Shown here one piece after another: positions 35,116 through 44,176 of a DNA stretch of 46,477 bases; the stretch's first letter is position 1, and each line of letters begins with the position of its first letter. The translations under genes were made by a program, and so were the position numbers. The notes beneath the pieces were generated by a model. The model searched no databases. It was not told the origin of the DNA and worked only from the letters and a program-made list of their open reading frames with translations. Origin of the DNA: a bacterium (GTDB lineage: Bacteria > Pseudomonadota > Alphaproteobacteria > Sphingomonadales > Sphingomonadaceae); the NCBI GenBank assembly GCA_030824575.1, contig JAVBXL010000043.1:1-46477 (forward strand). The letters are read 5' to 3'.

Positions 35116-35781
35116 TCACCGAAGTGATTGCCGCGCACCCAGCGAAACCGAAACGCTCCTGACAAATATGTTGGTGTCATTTGGTACAAGTGACACAATC
35201 AAAGCGAGGGAACGCGGCACACGATCTGTTTCATATAGTTCAATATCAGCTTCTTGAGCCAATGTGAGACTGACTTCGTCGAGACCACGCCGCAAACAGT
35301 CTCTACGAAAGGAATCCATCTCAAAATCAAATACTATGCCCTGAGAAGATGTGATGGTCATTTTTTCCAGACTGATCGTCAGAGCCTCCGTTTCGACAAG
35401 GATGAGCAAACGATCGACGATCTCCGGAGGCAATACAATGGTCGCGATCCCGTTCCTGAATGCGTTACCAGAAAAGATGTCGGAAAAACTGGGCGCAATG
35501 ATCGCCTTGATACCCATATCTACCATCGCCCAAGCAGCGTGCTCGCGACTCGAACCACAACCGAAATTGTCACCGGCAATCAGGATCGGGCTGCCCTGAT
35601 ACGTCGGATCATCGAAGACATTGCCGGTATCCGCACGCAGCACGGCGAAGGCGGCCTGCCCCAGTCCAGTACGGCTGATGACCTTAAGCCATTCGGACGA
35701 GATGATGATATCGGTGTCGACGTTCCTGAGGCCCAGTGGGTATGCTCGGCCGGAAATTATCTTCAGCGCTTCGCGCGTCAT
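35116..35781 (-). CDS. leuD: LeuD-like small subunit of an isopropylmalate-type dehydratase
   Basis: A 221-residue swivelling domain of an aconitase-family hydro-lyase. The conserved [13 protein letters not shown] and [13 protein letters not shown] (about 71-82) contribute to the substrate site and hold the family's Ser/Arg. It needs the LeuC-like large subunit, whose stop overlaps this ATG (ATGA). Last gene of the seven-gene operon. In leucine synthesis LeuCD isomerises 2-isopropylmalate; related pairs hydrate maleate or citraconate. In a catabolic operon the latter type of activity seems more likely than biosynthesis, but sequence alone does not decide. Confidence 0.85.
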   Translation of the reverse strand: MTREALKIISGRAYPLGLRNVDTDIIISSEWLKVISRTGLGQAAFAVLRADTGNVFDDPTYQGSPILIAGDNFGCGSSREHAAWAMVDMGIKAIIAPSFSDIFSGNAFRNGIATIVLPPEIVDRLLILVETEALTISLEKMTITSSQGIVFDFEMDSFRRDCLRRGLDEVSLTLAQEADIELYETDRVPRSLALIVSLVPNDTNIFVRSVSVSLGARQSLR

Positions 35782-37232
35782 CGCTGCCCCTCCGCATCCA
35801 GAAACTCTCGCACGTCGGCAAACCGCCCTTTTATAGCCGCTGCGGCCGCCATGGACGGTGACACAAGATGCGTTCGAGCACCTGGGCCCTGCCGCCCTAC
35901 GAAATTCCGGTTTGATGTGGAGGCGCAGCGCTCTCCGTCAGGGACCTTATCGGGATTCATGCCCAGACATGCAGAGCAGCCTGGCTCCCGCCATTCAAAC
36001 CCGGCATCGATGAATATGCGGTTCAACCCTTCCGCTTCGGCTTGCCGCTTCACCATCCCGGAACCAGGCACGACGAGCGCCTGCTTGATCCGCGAGGAAA
36101 TCCTGCGTCCTTTAAGAACGGCTGCGGCCGCGCGAAGATCTTCGATACGGCCGTTCGTGCAACTGCCAATGAAGATGTACTCGACCGGAATGTCCCTAAT
36201 CTTCTGCCCCCCAGACAGACCCATATATTCGAGCGACTTGATGACGGCCAGGCGCTTGGACGCATCTTGATAACTGGCGGGATCGGGAATGCATCCAGTG
36301 ACCGGCACAACGTCTTCCGGACTGGTCCCCCAAGTTACGTTGGGTGCAATCGACGCAGCATCGATACGAACGCTTGCATCGAAGACCGCATCTGCATCAC
36401 TCTGCAGTGTTTTCCACCATAACATCGCCGTGTCCCAGTCAGCACCGACAGGAGCCAGAGGCCGTTCCCTGACATAGGCGAACGTCTTGTCATCGGGCGC
36501 AAACAGCCCTGACCGTGCGCCGCATTCGATCGACATATTGGCGACGGTCATCCGTCCCTCGATCGACATCTGCGCAAAGGTATCGCCCGTATATTCGATA
36601 ACATGGCCGGTAGCACCGCCGGTACCGATGCGATTGATGATCGCCAGCGCCACGTCCTTGGCAGCGACTCCCAAACCCAGCTTGCCCTCGACACGGATTT
36701 CCATGGATTTGGATTGTTTCATCAAGAGTGTCTGGGTGGCCAGGACATGCTCCAGTTCGCTTGTCCCTATGCCAAATCCTAGCGCACCGAGCGCACCATG
36801 GGTGCAGGTGTGGCTGTCCCCACATACCAATGTCAGACCGGGCAAGGTGAAGCCCTGTTCGGGCCCAACCACGTGAACGATGCCCTGCTGGACGTCGGCG
36901 TCCTCGATATAGCGAATACCCGCCTCTCGGGCATTGGCTTCCAGCGTTGCCAGTTGCGTTGCGCTTTGTGGATCGGCAACCGGAATAGGTACGCCCTGGG
37001 CATCACGGCGCGCCGTCGTTGGCAAATTATGGTCCGGGACAGCCAGCGTCAGATCGGGCCGACGGACACGCCGTCCGGCCAGACGCAGTGCTTCGAAGGC
37101 CTGCGGACTGGATACCTCATGGACCAGATGGCGGTCGATATAGATGAGGCATGTGCCGTCATCGCGCTTCTGAACGACATGGGCATCCCAGATTTTCTGA
37201 TAAAGCGTGCGCGGTTCAGCCACGATCGCCAC
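35778..37232 (-). CDS. leuC: LeuC-like large subunit of an isopropylmalate-type dehydratase
   Basis: A 484-residue [4Fe-4S] protein. Cluster ligands are Cys358 (GSCTNGR), Cys419 and Cys422 (PGCSACLG). The substrate-site segments [23 protein letters not shown] and [16 protein letters not shown] are well kept, so it is close to canonical LeuC. It pairs with the LeuD-like subunit downstream (4-base overlap). The start is GTG, either 37232 or the GTG at 37223; both overlap the preceding amidase gene. Sitting in a degradation operon within an IS-flanked island suggests a role beyond leucine synthesis, e.g. hydrating an unsaturated dicarboxylate. Confidence 0.88.
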   Translation of the reverse strand: MAIVAEPRTLYQKIWDAHVVQKRDDGTCLIYIDRHLVHEVSSPQAFEALRLAGRRVRRPDLTLAVPDHNLPTTARRDAQGVPIPVADPQSATQLATLEANAREAGIRYIEDADVQQGIVHVVGPEQGFTLPGLTLVCGDSHTCTHGALGALGFGIGTSELEHVLATQTLLMKQSKSMEIRVEGKLGLGVAAKDVALAIINRIGTGGATGHVIEYTGDTFAQMSIEGRMTVANMSIECGARSGLFAPDDKTFAYVRERPLAPVGADWDTAMLWWKTLQSDADAVFDASVRIDAASIAPNVTWGTSPEDVVPVTGCIPDPASYQDASKRLAVIKSLEYMGLSGGQKIRDIPVEYIFIGSCTNGRIEDLRAAAAVLKGRRISSRIKQALVVPGSGMVKRQAEAEGLNRIFIDAGFEWREPGCSACLGMNPDKVPDGERCASTSNRNFVGRQGPGARTHLVSPSMAAAAAIKGRFADVREFLDAEGQR

Positions 37233-37848
37233 CCGCCATCAGTTCCACGGCCCGTGCTTCATCGATCACCTCGGCATATTTGGCCTGAAGGTCGAACAGA
37301 TTGGCCTCATGCGGTGCCGGGTGACGATCGGCGCAAGCATCCTTGATCACAAAGGGAATGAAACCGTGCTGAAGGGCATCCAGCGCCGTTGCGCGAACAC
37401 AACCCGAAGTGGAATAGCCCGTTATGAACACCGTATCGACATCCATCGCGCGCAAAGTCGTCGCCAGCGATGTGCCAAAAAAAGCCGATGCATACTGTTT
37501 GACTATCACGACATCCTGCGGCCGAGGCTGGAGGCTGTCCGGAAAGGCACCAAGCGGCGCCCCCTTCAGAAAGGTTTTGAGCGCCGGCACCTTGCGATAG
37601 AAATATCCGCCATCCAGACCATCCGCCTGATATTCCACCCTTGTGAAGATGACTGGCACATCCGCGGCATATGCAGCGGCGCACAGGCGTTCGTTTGATG
37701 CCAGCGCACTTTCGGCATGCGCATAAAGGCTGGACGCGGGATCCAGATACGCCTTTACGACATCGACAATCAGCAGCGCCGTCTTTCGACCGCAGGCAAG
37801 ATGGCCATCAAAGACGCCAGCATAATTGAAGGTACGGTCGTCGTTCAT
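37216..37848 (-). CDS. Isochorismatase-fold amidohydrolase
   Basis: A 210-residue cysteine hydrolase with the complete catalytic triad of the family: Asp29 (LIVDVVKAY), Lys117 (VIVKQYAS) and Cys150 ([10 protein letters not shown]). The [16 protein letters not shown] start resembles N-carbamoylsarcosine amidase and maleamate amidohydrolase. Both cleave an amide or ureide to release ammonia (and CO2 for carbamoyl substrates). Start ATG overlaps the CoA-transferase stop as ATGA; its own stop overlaps leuC. Next to hydantoinase-type HyuAB, it probably removes nitrogen from a ring-opened product. Confidence 0.85.
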   Translation of the reverse strand: MNDDRTFNYAGVFDGHLACGRKTALLIVDVVKAYLDPASSLYAHAESALASNERLCAAAYAADVPVIFTRVEYQADGLDGGYFYRKVPALKTFLKGAPLGAFPDSLQPRPQDVVIVKQYASAFFGTSLATTLRAMDVDTVFITGYSTSGCVRATALDALQHGFIPFVIKDACADRHPAPHEANLFDLQAKYAEVIDEARAVELMAGGDRG

Positions 37849-39041
37849 ATGGCCGACACCGCTTTCAGCCGGGAGATCTCGGCTGCGTTCATGCCCAGCA
37901 ACCGGCCATAGACCTCTTCATTGTCCTGCCCCACCTCGGATGGAGCGAGGCTCCGAATGCTCCCTGGCGTATCGGAGAGCCGAGGAAATGTGTTCTGCAT
38001 CTTAAACTTGCCAAAACGCGGACTATCGACTTCGACCAACGTCTCGCGCGCCGCAAAATGAGGATCCTCGAGCATATCCGCAGCCCGGTATATCTTGCCG
38101 GCAGGTACGCTGTGCTGATTCATTAAAGCTTCCAGATCTTCGACGGTAAGCGTCTTCGTCCAGTCATCGATAATAAGGTCGAGTTCCGTCTGATTCTGAC
38201 CGCGTGCCACATGCGTGGCATAACGCGGATTCTGCGCCAGATCGGGTCGCTCCATGGCCTCGCACAGGCGTCGGAAAACCGCATCCTGATTGCCTCCGAT
38301 CAAATACTCGCCATCGAGGCACTTATAGACGTTGGACGGCGCTACACCTTCGAGAACGGAGCCGGATCGCGTGCGGACATGCCCTGAAACCATATATTCC
38401 GGGACCAGGCTTTCCATCACCTGCAGGACCGCTTCGTACAGCGCGCTATCGACCACCTGACCCTTGCCGGTACGTTCACGCGCATGCAGCGCCGCAAGCG
38501 CACCCAGGCAACCATAAGTAGCGGCCAGGCTGTCACCGATCGACACTCCCATTCGGCTGGGCGGACGGTCGGCGTCGCCTACGATGTAGCGCCAGCCCCC
38601 CATCGCTTCGCCGATCCCGCCAAAGCCTGCGCGGGACGAATAGGGCCCGGTCTGGCCATAGCCAGAGACACGTACGATGATCAGTCGGGGATTGATGGCA
38701 TGTAACGCATCGGGTCCAAGCCCCCATTTCTCCATGGTGCCCGGCTTGAAATTCTCGATGAGAATATCCGCTTCTTCAGCCAGCCTGCGGACGATCTCCT
38801 GGCCCTCCGGAATCCGCAAATTTGCAGAAACCGATTTCTTGTTACGGGCCACCACTTCCCACCAGAGCTTGGCATCACCATGCCCCCAGTTGCGCATCGG
38901 ATCACCCTGTTCAGGCGGTTCCACCTTAATAACTTCGGCACCCATGTCACCGAGCAATTGTCCACAAAATGGACCAGCGATAAGTTGGCCGAGTTCGATC
39001 ACTCGGATGCCCTTCAATGCACCTTGATTATCAATATTCAT
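37845..39041 (-). CDS. Class III CoA-transferase (CaiB/BaiF family)
   Basis: A 398-residue transferase. The catalytic Asp is at 170 (GVSIGDSLAATYG), and the CoA-site motif IELGQLIAGPFCGQLLGDMGAEVIKVE opens the protein. Family members move CoA between organic acids such as formate/oxalate, succinate/itaconate and carnitine. In this operon it would activate a carboxylic acid for the lyase. The ATG at 39041 (MNIDNQG) is five bases after the hydantoinase B stop; the open frame to 39119 overlaps that gene and lacks similarity. Confidence 0.9.
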   Translation of the reverse strand: MNIDNQGALKGIRVIELGQLIAGPFCGQLLGDMGAEVIKVEPPEQGDPMRNWGHGDAKLWWEVVARNKKSVSANLRIPEGQEIVRRLAEEADILIENFKPGTMEKWGLGPDALHAINPRLIIVRVSGYGQTGPYSSRAGFGGIGEAMGGWRYIVGDADRPPSRMGVSIGDSLAATYGCLGALAALHARERTGKGQVVDSALYEAVLQVMESLVPEYMVSGHVRTRSGSVLEGVAPSNVYKCLDGEYLIGGNQDAVFRRLCEAMERPDLAQNPRYATHVARGQNQTELDLIIDDWTKTLTVEDLEALMNQHSVPAGKIYRAADMLEDPHFAARETLVEVDSPRFGKFKMQNTFPRLSDTPGSIRSLAPSEVGQDNEEVYGRLLGMNAAEISRLKAVSAI

Positions 39042-39046
39042 GTTCT

Positions 39047-40924
39047 TCACTCTGCAGTAATTTGATGGCTGGCCCACTGCGGCTGCCTGGGTGCCGGAAG
39101 GCCCGTTTCCACTTCGCATGTCCTGCGCAGCGTCTCGATATCGGGACCGAAGTCGAACACCTGCGCCGGACCGCGAGCATCGCCCATCGCCTTGCGCAGA
39201 TCGACAGTAGCCCGATCATCGACAGAACCATCCGCAGCGATCACCACGCCATAAGCGCGCGCGCCCTCCGATGTGACCAATCCTTGCGTGATTTCCTTGG
39301 CGACCAGGGCCGCGTCTCGCTTCAGCGGGTCTCCCCAACCGCCCCCGCCCCAAGTGATAAAATGAAGCACGTCGTCCTTTTCGACGCGCATATCTTCCAG
39401 CTTGTTGCCGACAATGGTCTTCGTACCATCTGCCTTTTCCAGGATCTTGCGCGCCCGCGCTCCGGGCTCGCCGCCATTGACCCCCCACGGCGGCACGAAC
39501 CAGCGGTCGTCATGGATGGCGATCACACCTGGCTCCAGGAAGCGATACGACATGACGATGCCATTGCCGCCACGATGCAGCCCCGCCCCACCGGAGTCCG
39601 CGACCGTTTCATAACGCTCAATAACGAGGGGGAAATAGCGTTCGAGAAATTCATTCGGCACATTGGTGAACCCGGGCCAGAGCGAATGGCCATCCGGCCC
39701 ATCACCCATCGGACGCCCGGGAATTCCGCCAAAGCCGATCTGAAACAACTGAAACCATTCACCCTTCCCGTCCGTGCCGGCGTAAAAGAGATGTGGCGAG
39801 GATGAGAAACCTGCTGCGTTGAGGAATTCGGGCGTCTTCTGGCCCAGCAATCCCCCCAATATGTCGAAAATACGGCCCAGAGCATGTGTTCGGCCCGACA
39901 GCGCTGCCGGGAATTTCGGTTTGAGCAACGATCCCGGCGGAATTCGGACCTCGATCAGGTCATAGAACCCGTCGTTGACCAGGATCATCGGGTCGAAGAC
40001 CATGATCATGTAGATTCCAAAAAACATCTTGAACATGTTTTCATTGAGATAGAAATTTATAGACGCCATACTCTGTGGATCTGTCCCTTCAAAGTCAAGA
40101 ATAACCCTCTCGCCTTCTCGCCACATGGTACATTTTATCTTATAAGGGCCAAAGCCCATGCCATCATCGCAAATATAGTCCTCAAACGTGACCTTGTCTT
40201 TGTCGATGGCCCGGCCGATCAGCGCTTTCATCGCGCGGTGGTTGCGAGCGAGCAGGTCCTGGGTTGCCGACACATAGATGTCGAGACCGAAACGATCCGC
40301 CATTTCATCCACCCGCCGCGCCGCAACACGGCATGCGGCGATCAGCGCGTTAAGATCGGCGGCACACCACGCCAGCGTACGCGACTGGTGCAGAACCAGC
40401 TTCACCAGATCCTCGTTATAGACACCCTTTCGATATATCTTGACGGGCGGAATGCGAACACCTTCCTGAAAGATGCTCGTCGCGTCGATCGGCATTGATC
40501 CTGGCACCTTACCGCCGATGTCCGACATGTGCCCAAACATTGCCGTATAGGCCAGGAGCCGCCCGCCTTTGAAGATCGGCAACAGCACGAGCCAATCGTT
40601 GGAGTGGCTTACCGCCCCTTCGACTGAATAGGGGTCGGACAGGAGGAACATGTCCCCTTCCTCGATTGCCCCGTCATAGCCCGCAAGGAAGCCGCCAATA
40701 AAGCTGCCGAACTGTCCAACAATCATCCTGCCTTCATGATCGGCGATCAGCGGGAACGCATCGCCCTGCTCACGAATACCAGGCGACATCGCAGTCCGCA
40801 CCAGCGTAGCGTCCATCTCAACACGGGCATTTCGCAGCGCGTTCTCGATAACTTCCAGAGTCACCGGATCGATCGAAAACCGATCGAACGGCGTGTCGTT
40901 GGTCTGAATGATCCTTGCGGTCAT
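39047..40924 (-). CDS. Hydantoinase B/oxoprolinase family subunit
   Basis: A 625-residue protein matching the B subunit of ATP-dependent cyclic-amide hydrolases. Visible family segments are IDPVTLEVIENALRNARVEMD at the start, DPYSVEGAVSHSNDW, GGAGLHRGGNGIVM, and the Gly-rich C-terminal TWGGGGWGDPLKRD. It pairs with subunit A through an ATGA overlap. Related complexes hydrolyse N-methylhydantoin, 5-oxoproline or caprolactam, or (with extra subunits) carboxylate ketones. No third subunit is present, favouring ring hydrolysis. The ATG at 40924 is preferred. Confidence 0.9.
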   Translation of the reverse strand: MTARIIQTNDTPFDRFSIDPVTLEVIENALRNARVEMDATLVRTAMSPGIREQGDAFPLIADHEGRMIVGQFGSFIGGFLAGYDGAIEEGDMFLLSDPYSVEGAVSHSNDWLVLLPIFKGGRLLAYTAMFGHMSDIGGKVPGSMPIDATSIFQEGVRIPPVKIYRKGVYNEDLVKLVLHQSRTLAWCAADLNALIAACRVAARRVDEMADRFGLDIYVSATQDLLARNHRAMKALIGRAIDKDKVTFEDYICDDGMGFGPYKIKCTMWREGERVILDFEGTDPQSMASINFYLNENMFKMFFGIYMIMVFDPMILVNDGFYDLIEVRIPPGSLLKPKFPAALSGRTHALGRIFDILGGLLGQKTPEFLNAAGFSSSPHLFYAGTDGKGEWFQLFQIGFGGIPGRPMGDGPDGHSLWPGFTNVPNEFLERYFPLVIERYETVADSGGAGLHRGGNGIVMSYRFLEPGVIAIHDDRWFVPPWGVNGGEPGARARKILEKADGTKTIVGNKLEDMRVEKDDVLHFITWGGGGWGDPLKRDAALVAKEITQGLVTSEGARAYGVVIAADGSVDDRATVDLRKAMGDARGPAQVFDFGPDIETLRRTCEVETGLPAPRQPQWASHQITAE

Positions 40925-42987
40925 GACTGGCACTCCTTGCGGGCGAGGGTGATGAGGATATTGCCGACAGCATCGACCGTCGCGGTACAGCCGGATTCGA
41001 TGAGCGTGGTCGAATCCATCTCAATGACGATCGCCGGGCCAGGTATGATGTCGCCCGCCCGCAGTTTTGCCCGGTCATAAATGACGGCTGGCTGCATGCG
41101 ACCTTCCATCCAGAGTTCATGATCGCGTATCTTTGCGTCTGAAGGATTGCCGTCACCCTGGGCCAGTTGCGCTGCTGGCAGGTCCAGGGGCTTGCCCAGC
41201 GCGACGGCACGCAGGTTCACGATCTCGTGCTCGCTGTCCATGTTGAAGGTGAAGAGCCGCCGATGCTCCTCGTCGAAACGCGCCGTGAGCCCCGCAATGC
41301 CATCGCTCCGGAGTAGTTCCAGCGTGGCGTCCATGGGCACTTCGAAAGCCTGACCCGAATAGCGCACGTCAATTTCGAAGCTGATCGAGATCTCGTCCGG
41401 GGTAATGCCTTCGCTCTCCAGTTCGGCACGCGTGTGCGCTGCCATATCCTCAAGCTGCGCGACAAGGTCTTCAAACGTCGTGGCAGACGCCAGTTGCGAG
41501 AAACTACGCGCGCGCTCAGTTCGCATTCGGGTCGTCGCATCGCCCAGCGCACAAAGAACGCCCGGGCTGACCGGCGAGACGGCGGGCCAGCTTCCCATCA
41601 GCCGCGCCACGGCATTGACATGCAATGGCCCGGCCCCACCAAATCCCATCAACGCAAAATCGCGGGGATCATAGCCCTGTTGCACGGAGATCATGCGCAG
41701 GGCACCAAACATGTTCTCGTTGACGATATCGATGATACCGCGCGCGGCTTCCATCAGTCCCACACCCAACGCATCCGCGATGGTCTGAACCGCCTGGGAG
41801 GCCGCGTCCTTATCCAGCTTGAACGTGCCGCCCAGCAGCGCGTCGGGCAGATACCCCAGGACAACATTGGCATCCGTAACCGTTGGCAGTGTGCCGCCTT
41901 TGCCGTAGGCGACGGGTCCAGGCACGGCTCCGGCCGACTGCGGGCCGACGCGCAAAGCTCCGGTCAGCTCTGGCACATAGGCGATCGAGCCACCGCCCGC
42001 GCCAACCGTCTTCACATCCAACGCCGACGCGCGCACCGAAAGATGTCCGACCTCGGTCGTTCTGACCCGCCGCGCTTCCAGGTTCTCAATGAGCGCCACA
42101 TCCGTCGATGTTCCGCCGACATCCAAAGTCAGGATGTCGCGAATGCCTGCGTTCTTGCCGACCCAGATGGCACCCGTAACGCCACCAGCAGGACCAGACA
42201 TCAGCAGTGATACCGGATGCCCTTCCGATTTTTCCGATGTCATGAGACCACCATCGGAGCGCAGTAGCAAAAGTTTGCCCGCCATGCCGGCGTCGCGCAG
42301 GTTGGCGCGCAGGTTACGGACATAACGCCCCACCACTGGCCGCACCGCAGCATTGGCGACGGTGGTCAGCGTCCGCTCGTATTCCTGCATCTCGGGCAGC
42401 ACGATATGACTGAGCGACACGGGTATGTCCGGCATAATTTCCGCTGCCAATTCGCCAACGCGGGTTTCATGCGCACCGTTGAGATAGGAGTTCATCAGAC
42501 TGACGGTCAGCGCCTCGACGCCCTGTTTCTTCAGCGCCTGCAATTGCGCACGAGTATCGTCGTCGTCGATCGGGCGCAGTTCCTTGCCATGGGCGCTCAT
42601 GCGTCCCTTGATCTCCACCGTGTCTTCCAGCGCCGCCAGTGGCTGCGGCTTGGGCCAGATGATCCATCCGGCAAGGCCGCCGGGTACGAAGCTGCGCGCG
42701 ATCTGCATGATCTGGCGATAGCCCTGCGTTACGATCAGGCCGACACGCGCGCCCTTGCCTTCCAGCACGGCATTCGTCGCGACCGTGGTTCCGTGCAGGA
42801 ATATCTCGACGTCCGCCGGTGTAATCCCAGCCTTGGCGCAAATGACCTCGACACCGAGCAATATGCCCACCGAATTATCGGCAGGCGTGGACGGCGTCTT
42901 GTGACGCCAGAAGCCACCTGAGGCCTGATCGAACAACAACAGATCGGTAAATGTGCCGCCGACATCGACGCCCAGACGATAGCTCAT
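40921..42987 (-). CDS. Hydantoinase/oxoprolinase A subunit, ATP-dependent
   Basis: A 688-residue protein. The N-terminal ATP-binding motif is GVDVGGTFTDLLLFD; the second phosphate-binding segment is LDVGGTSTDVALI, and YDPRDFALMGFGGAGPLH is the conserved C-terminal region. It supplies ATP-driven activation for the B subunit. The ATG at 42987 follows GAAAGGGTT and lies 10 bases after the lyase stop. The frame stays open to 43257, but that part only reads the lyase gene and an (ATG)6 repeat as a run of His codons. Substrate unknown. Confidence 0.9.
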   Translation of the reverse strand: MSYRLGVDVGGTFTDLLLFDQASGGFWRHKTPSTPADNSVGILLGVEVICAKAGITPADVEIFLHGTTVATNAVLEGKGARVGLIVTQGYRQIMQIARSFVPGGLAGWIIWPKPQPLAALEDTVEIKGRMSAHGKELRPIDDDDTRAQLQALKKQGVEALTVSLMNSYLNGAHETRVGELAAEIMPDIPVSLSHIVLPEMQEYERTLTTVANAAVRPVVGRYVRNLRANLRDAGMAGKLLLLRSDGGLMTSEKSEGHPVSLLMSGPAGGVTGAIWVGKNAGIRDILTLDVGGTSTDVALIENLEARRVRTTEVGHLSVRASALDVKTVGAGGGSIAYVPELTGALRVGPQSAGAVPGPVAYGKGGTLPTVTDANVVLGYLPDALLGGTFKLDKDAASQAVQTIADALGVGLMEAARGIIDIVNENMFGALRMISVQQGYDPRDFALMGFGGAGPLHVNAVARLMGSWPAVSPVSPGVLCALGDATTRMRTERARSFSQLASATTFEDLVAQLEDMAAHTRAELESEGITPDEISISFEIDVRYSGQAFEVPMDATLELLRSDGIAGLTARFDEEHRRLFTFNMDSEHEIVNLRAVALGKPLDLPAAQLAQGDGNPSDAKIRDHELWMEGRMQPAVIYDRAKLRAGDIIPGPAIVIEMDSTTLIESGCTATVDAVGNILITLARKECQS

Positions 42988-42997
42988 CAGAACCCTT

Positions 42998-43921
42998 TCA
43001 TAATGATGATGATGATGATGTGTCCGATGGGAAACCACCGGCCCTGCTGACGAGCGCGGGCAGATCTTTGCCCATTTCGCCGGCCAGCCATTTTGCGACC
43101 GCAATCGTGCGGTCGAGATCATAGCCGGCGTCGACGCCCGACCGCTTGAGCAGATAAATAAGATCTTCGGTTGCGATATTACCCGTCGCGGCTGGCGCAA
43201 AAGGACAGCCGCCGATCCCGCCCACCGAACTATCCAGCGAGGTCGCTCCCGCTTCAACCGCCGCCCAGGCGTTTGCTATGCCCGTGTTTCGGGTGTTGTG
43301 GAGATGAACGCGTACTGGAATAGGACCGATCGCTTCGCGGACACGGGTAACAAGATGAGTGATCTGCCGAGGCACGGCGACACCGATCGTATCGGCAAGC
43401 GCGATTTCTCGCGGCGCGGCGTCGGCCAACATGCGCGCGATTGCAACGACATTTTCAGGATCGACCTCGCCCTCGAACGGACACCCGAAAGCGGCGCCGA
43501 TCGTCACTTGTGCGGAGCGCCCCTCGCGTTTGGCGAAACGGACAACCTCGGCTGCCATGGCACCCGATTCCAGCGAACTCTGCCCCTGATTGCGCTGTGC
43601 GAACGTGTCGGTCGCGACGCAAACGGCACCGATCTCCTTGACCTGCGTTTCAAGCGCGCGAAGCAGACCTTTTTTGTTCATCACGAGGCCGATCGACACA
43701 ACGTCGGCGGGCAAATCCAGTCCCGCTATAACCGCTTCGGCATCCGCCATCTGCGGCACCCGGTCCGCCCGTGCGAAACTGGCTACCTCGATACGCCGCG
43801 CCCCAGCGGCCACCATCTTGTGAATGAGCGCGATCTTCTGTGCAGTCGAGAAACTGACCTTCTCATTCTGCAATCCATCGCGGGGGGCGACCTCTACGAT
43901 CTCGATATTACGTCTCGACAT
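42998..43921 (-). CDS. HMG-CoA lyase family enzyme
   Basis: A 307-residue TIM-barrel lyase of the DRE-TIM superfamily that cleaves 3-hydroxyacyl-CoA dicarboxylates to acetyl-CoA plus an oxo product. Arg14/Asp15 (VAPRDGLQNE), metal ligands His206/His208 (VRVHLHNT) and Cys239 (GGIGGCPFAP) are present. The usual HCHDT is HLHNT, a variant also seen in non-ketogenic homologues, so the substrate may not be HMG-CoA. The last residues, a Ser run, are encoded by a trinucleotide repeat. First gene of the operon. Confidence 0.88.
   Translation of the reverse strand: MSRRNIEIVEVAPRDGLQNEKVSFSTAQKIALIHKMVAAGARRIEVASFARADRVPQMADAEAVIAGLDLPADVVSIGLVMNKKGLLRALETQVKEIGAVCVATDTFAQRNQGQSSLESGAMAAEVVRFAKREGRSAQVTIGAAFGCPFEGEVDPENVVAIARMLADAAPREIALADTIGVAVPRQITHLVTRVREAIGPIPVRVHLHNTRNTGIANAWAAVEAGATSLDSSVGGIGGCPFAPAATGNIATEDLIYLLKRSGVDAGYDLDRTIAVAKWLAGEMGKDLPALVSRAGGFPSDTSSSSSL
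43003..43020. repeat. Trinucleotide microsatellite (ATG)6
   Basis: Six ATG units encode the final Ser codons of the lyase on the minus strand. They end about 15 bases upstream of the hyuA start, so slippage would alter the lyase tail and shift spacing ahead of the hyuA ribosome-binding site, not its coding frame. Confidence 0.9.
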
Positions 43922-44176
43922 ACAAGCCCTTTACGAAGGTATAATTGTATACTGCATGCCGGGTTTAACGACGCGTCGAGCGATGGCGCCTATACATGTG
44001 TTCGACACGCTATAGACATCGCCGACCTAGAACGCGCGGCGTCCTAGATGATGCTAGGCAGTCGCTGCGCATGGAGGCGGCTGATCGACTGGCGGACATG
44101 AAAGCTCATGTTCGCTGCGTTTGCCATACTCACGACAGCCCGACGCGAAACGCCATCAATCCGCAGGAAGCCAACT
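43922..44176. promoter_or_regulatory. Divergent promoter region between the operon and the aldehyde dehydrogenase
   Basis: This 255-base gap serves both directions. At 43939-43953 it holds GTATAATTGTATAC, an inverted repeat (GTATA/TATAC), followed by TGCATGC. The TTGTATAC core resembles sites bound by GntR/FCD-type repressors. No regulator gene lies in the window, so control would come from elsewhere. The right 130 bases show no clear site. Confidence 0.45.

Noticed and set aside
43003..43020. Possible CRISPR or tandem-repeat array
   Set aside because: A simple trinucleotide run without spacers; no cas genes. No CRISPR array was seen anywhere in the window.
42988..43257. N-terminal extension of HyuA with a His run, at first glance like a His tag
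   Set aside because: The His codons are the (ATG)6 repeat read on the other strand, and the extension overlaps the lyase coding region; family start is at 42987.
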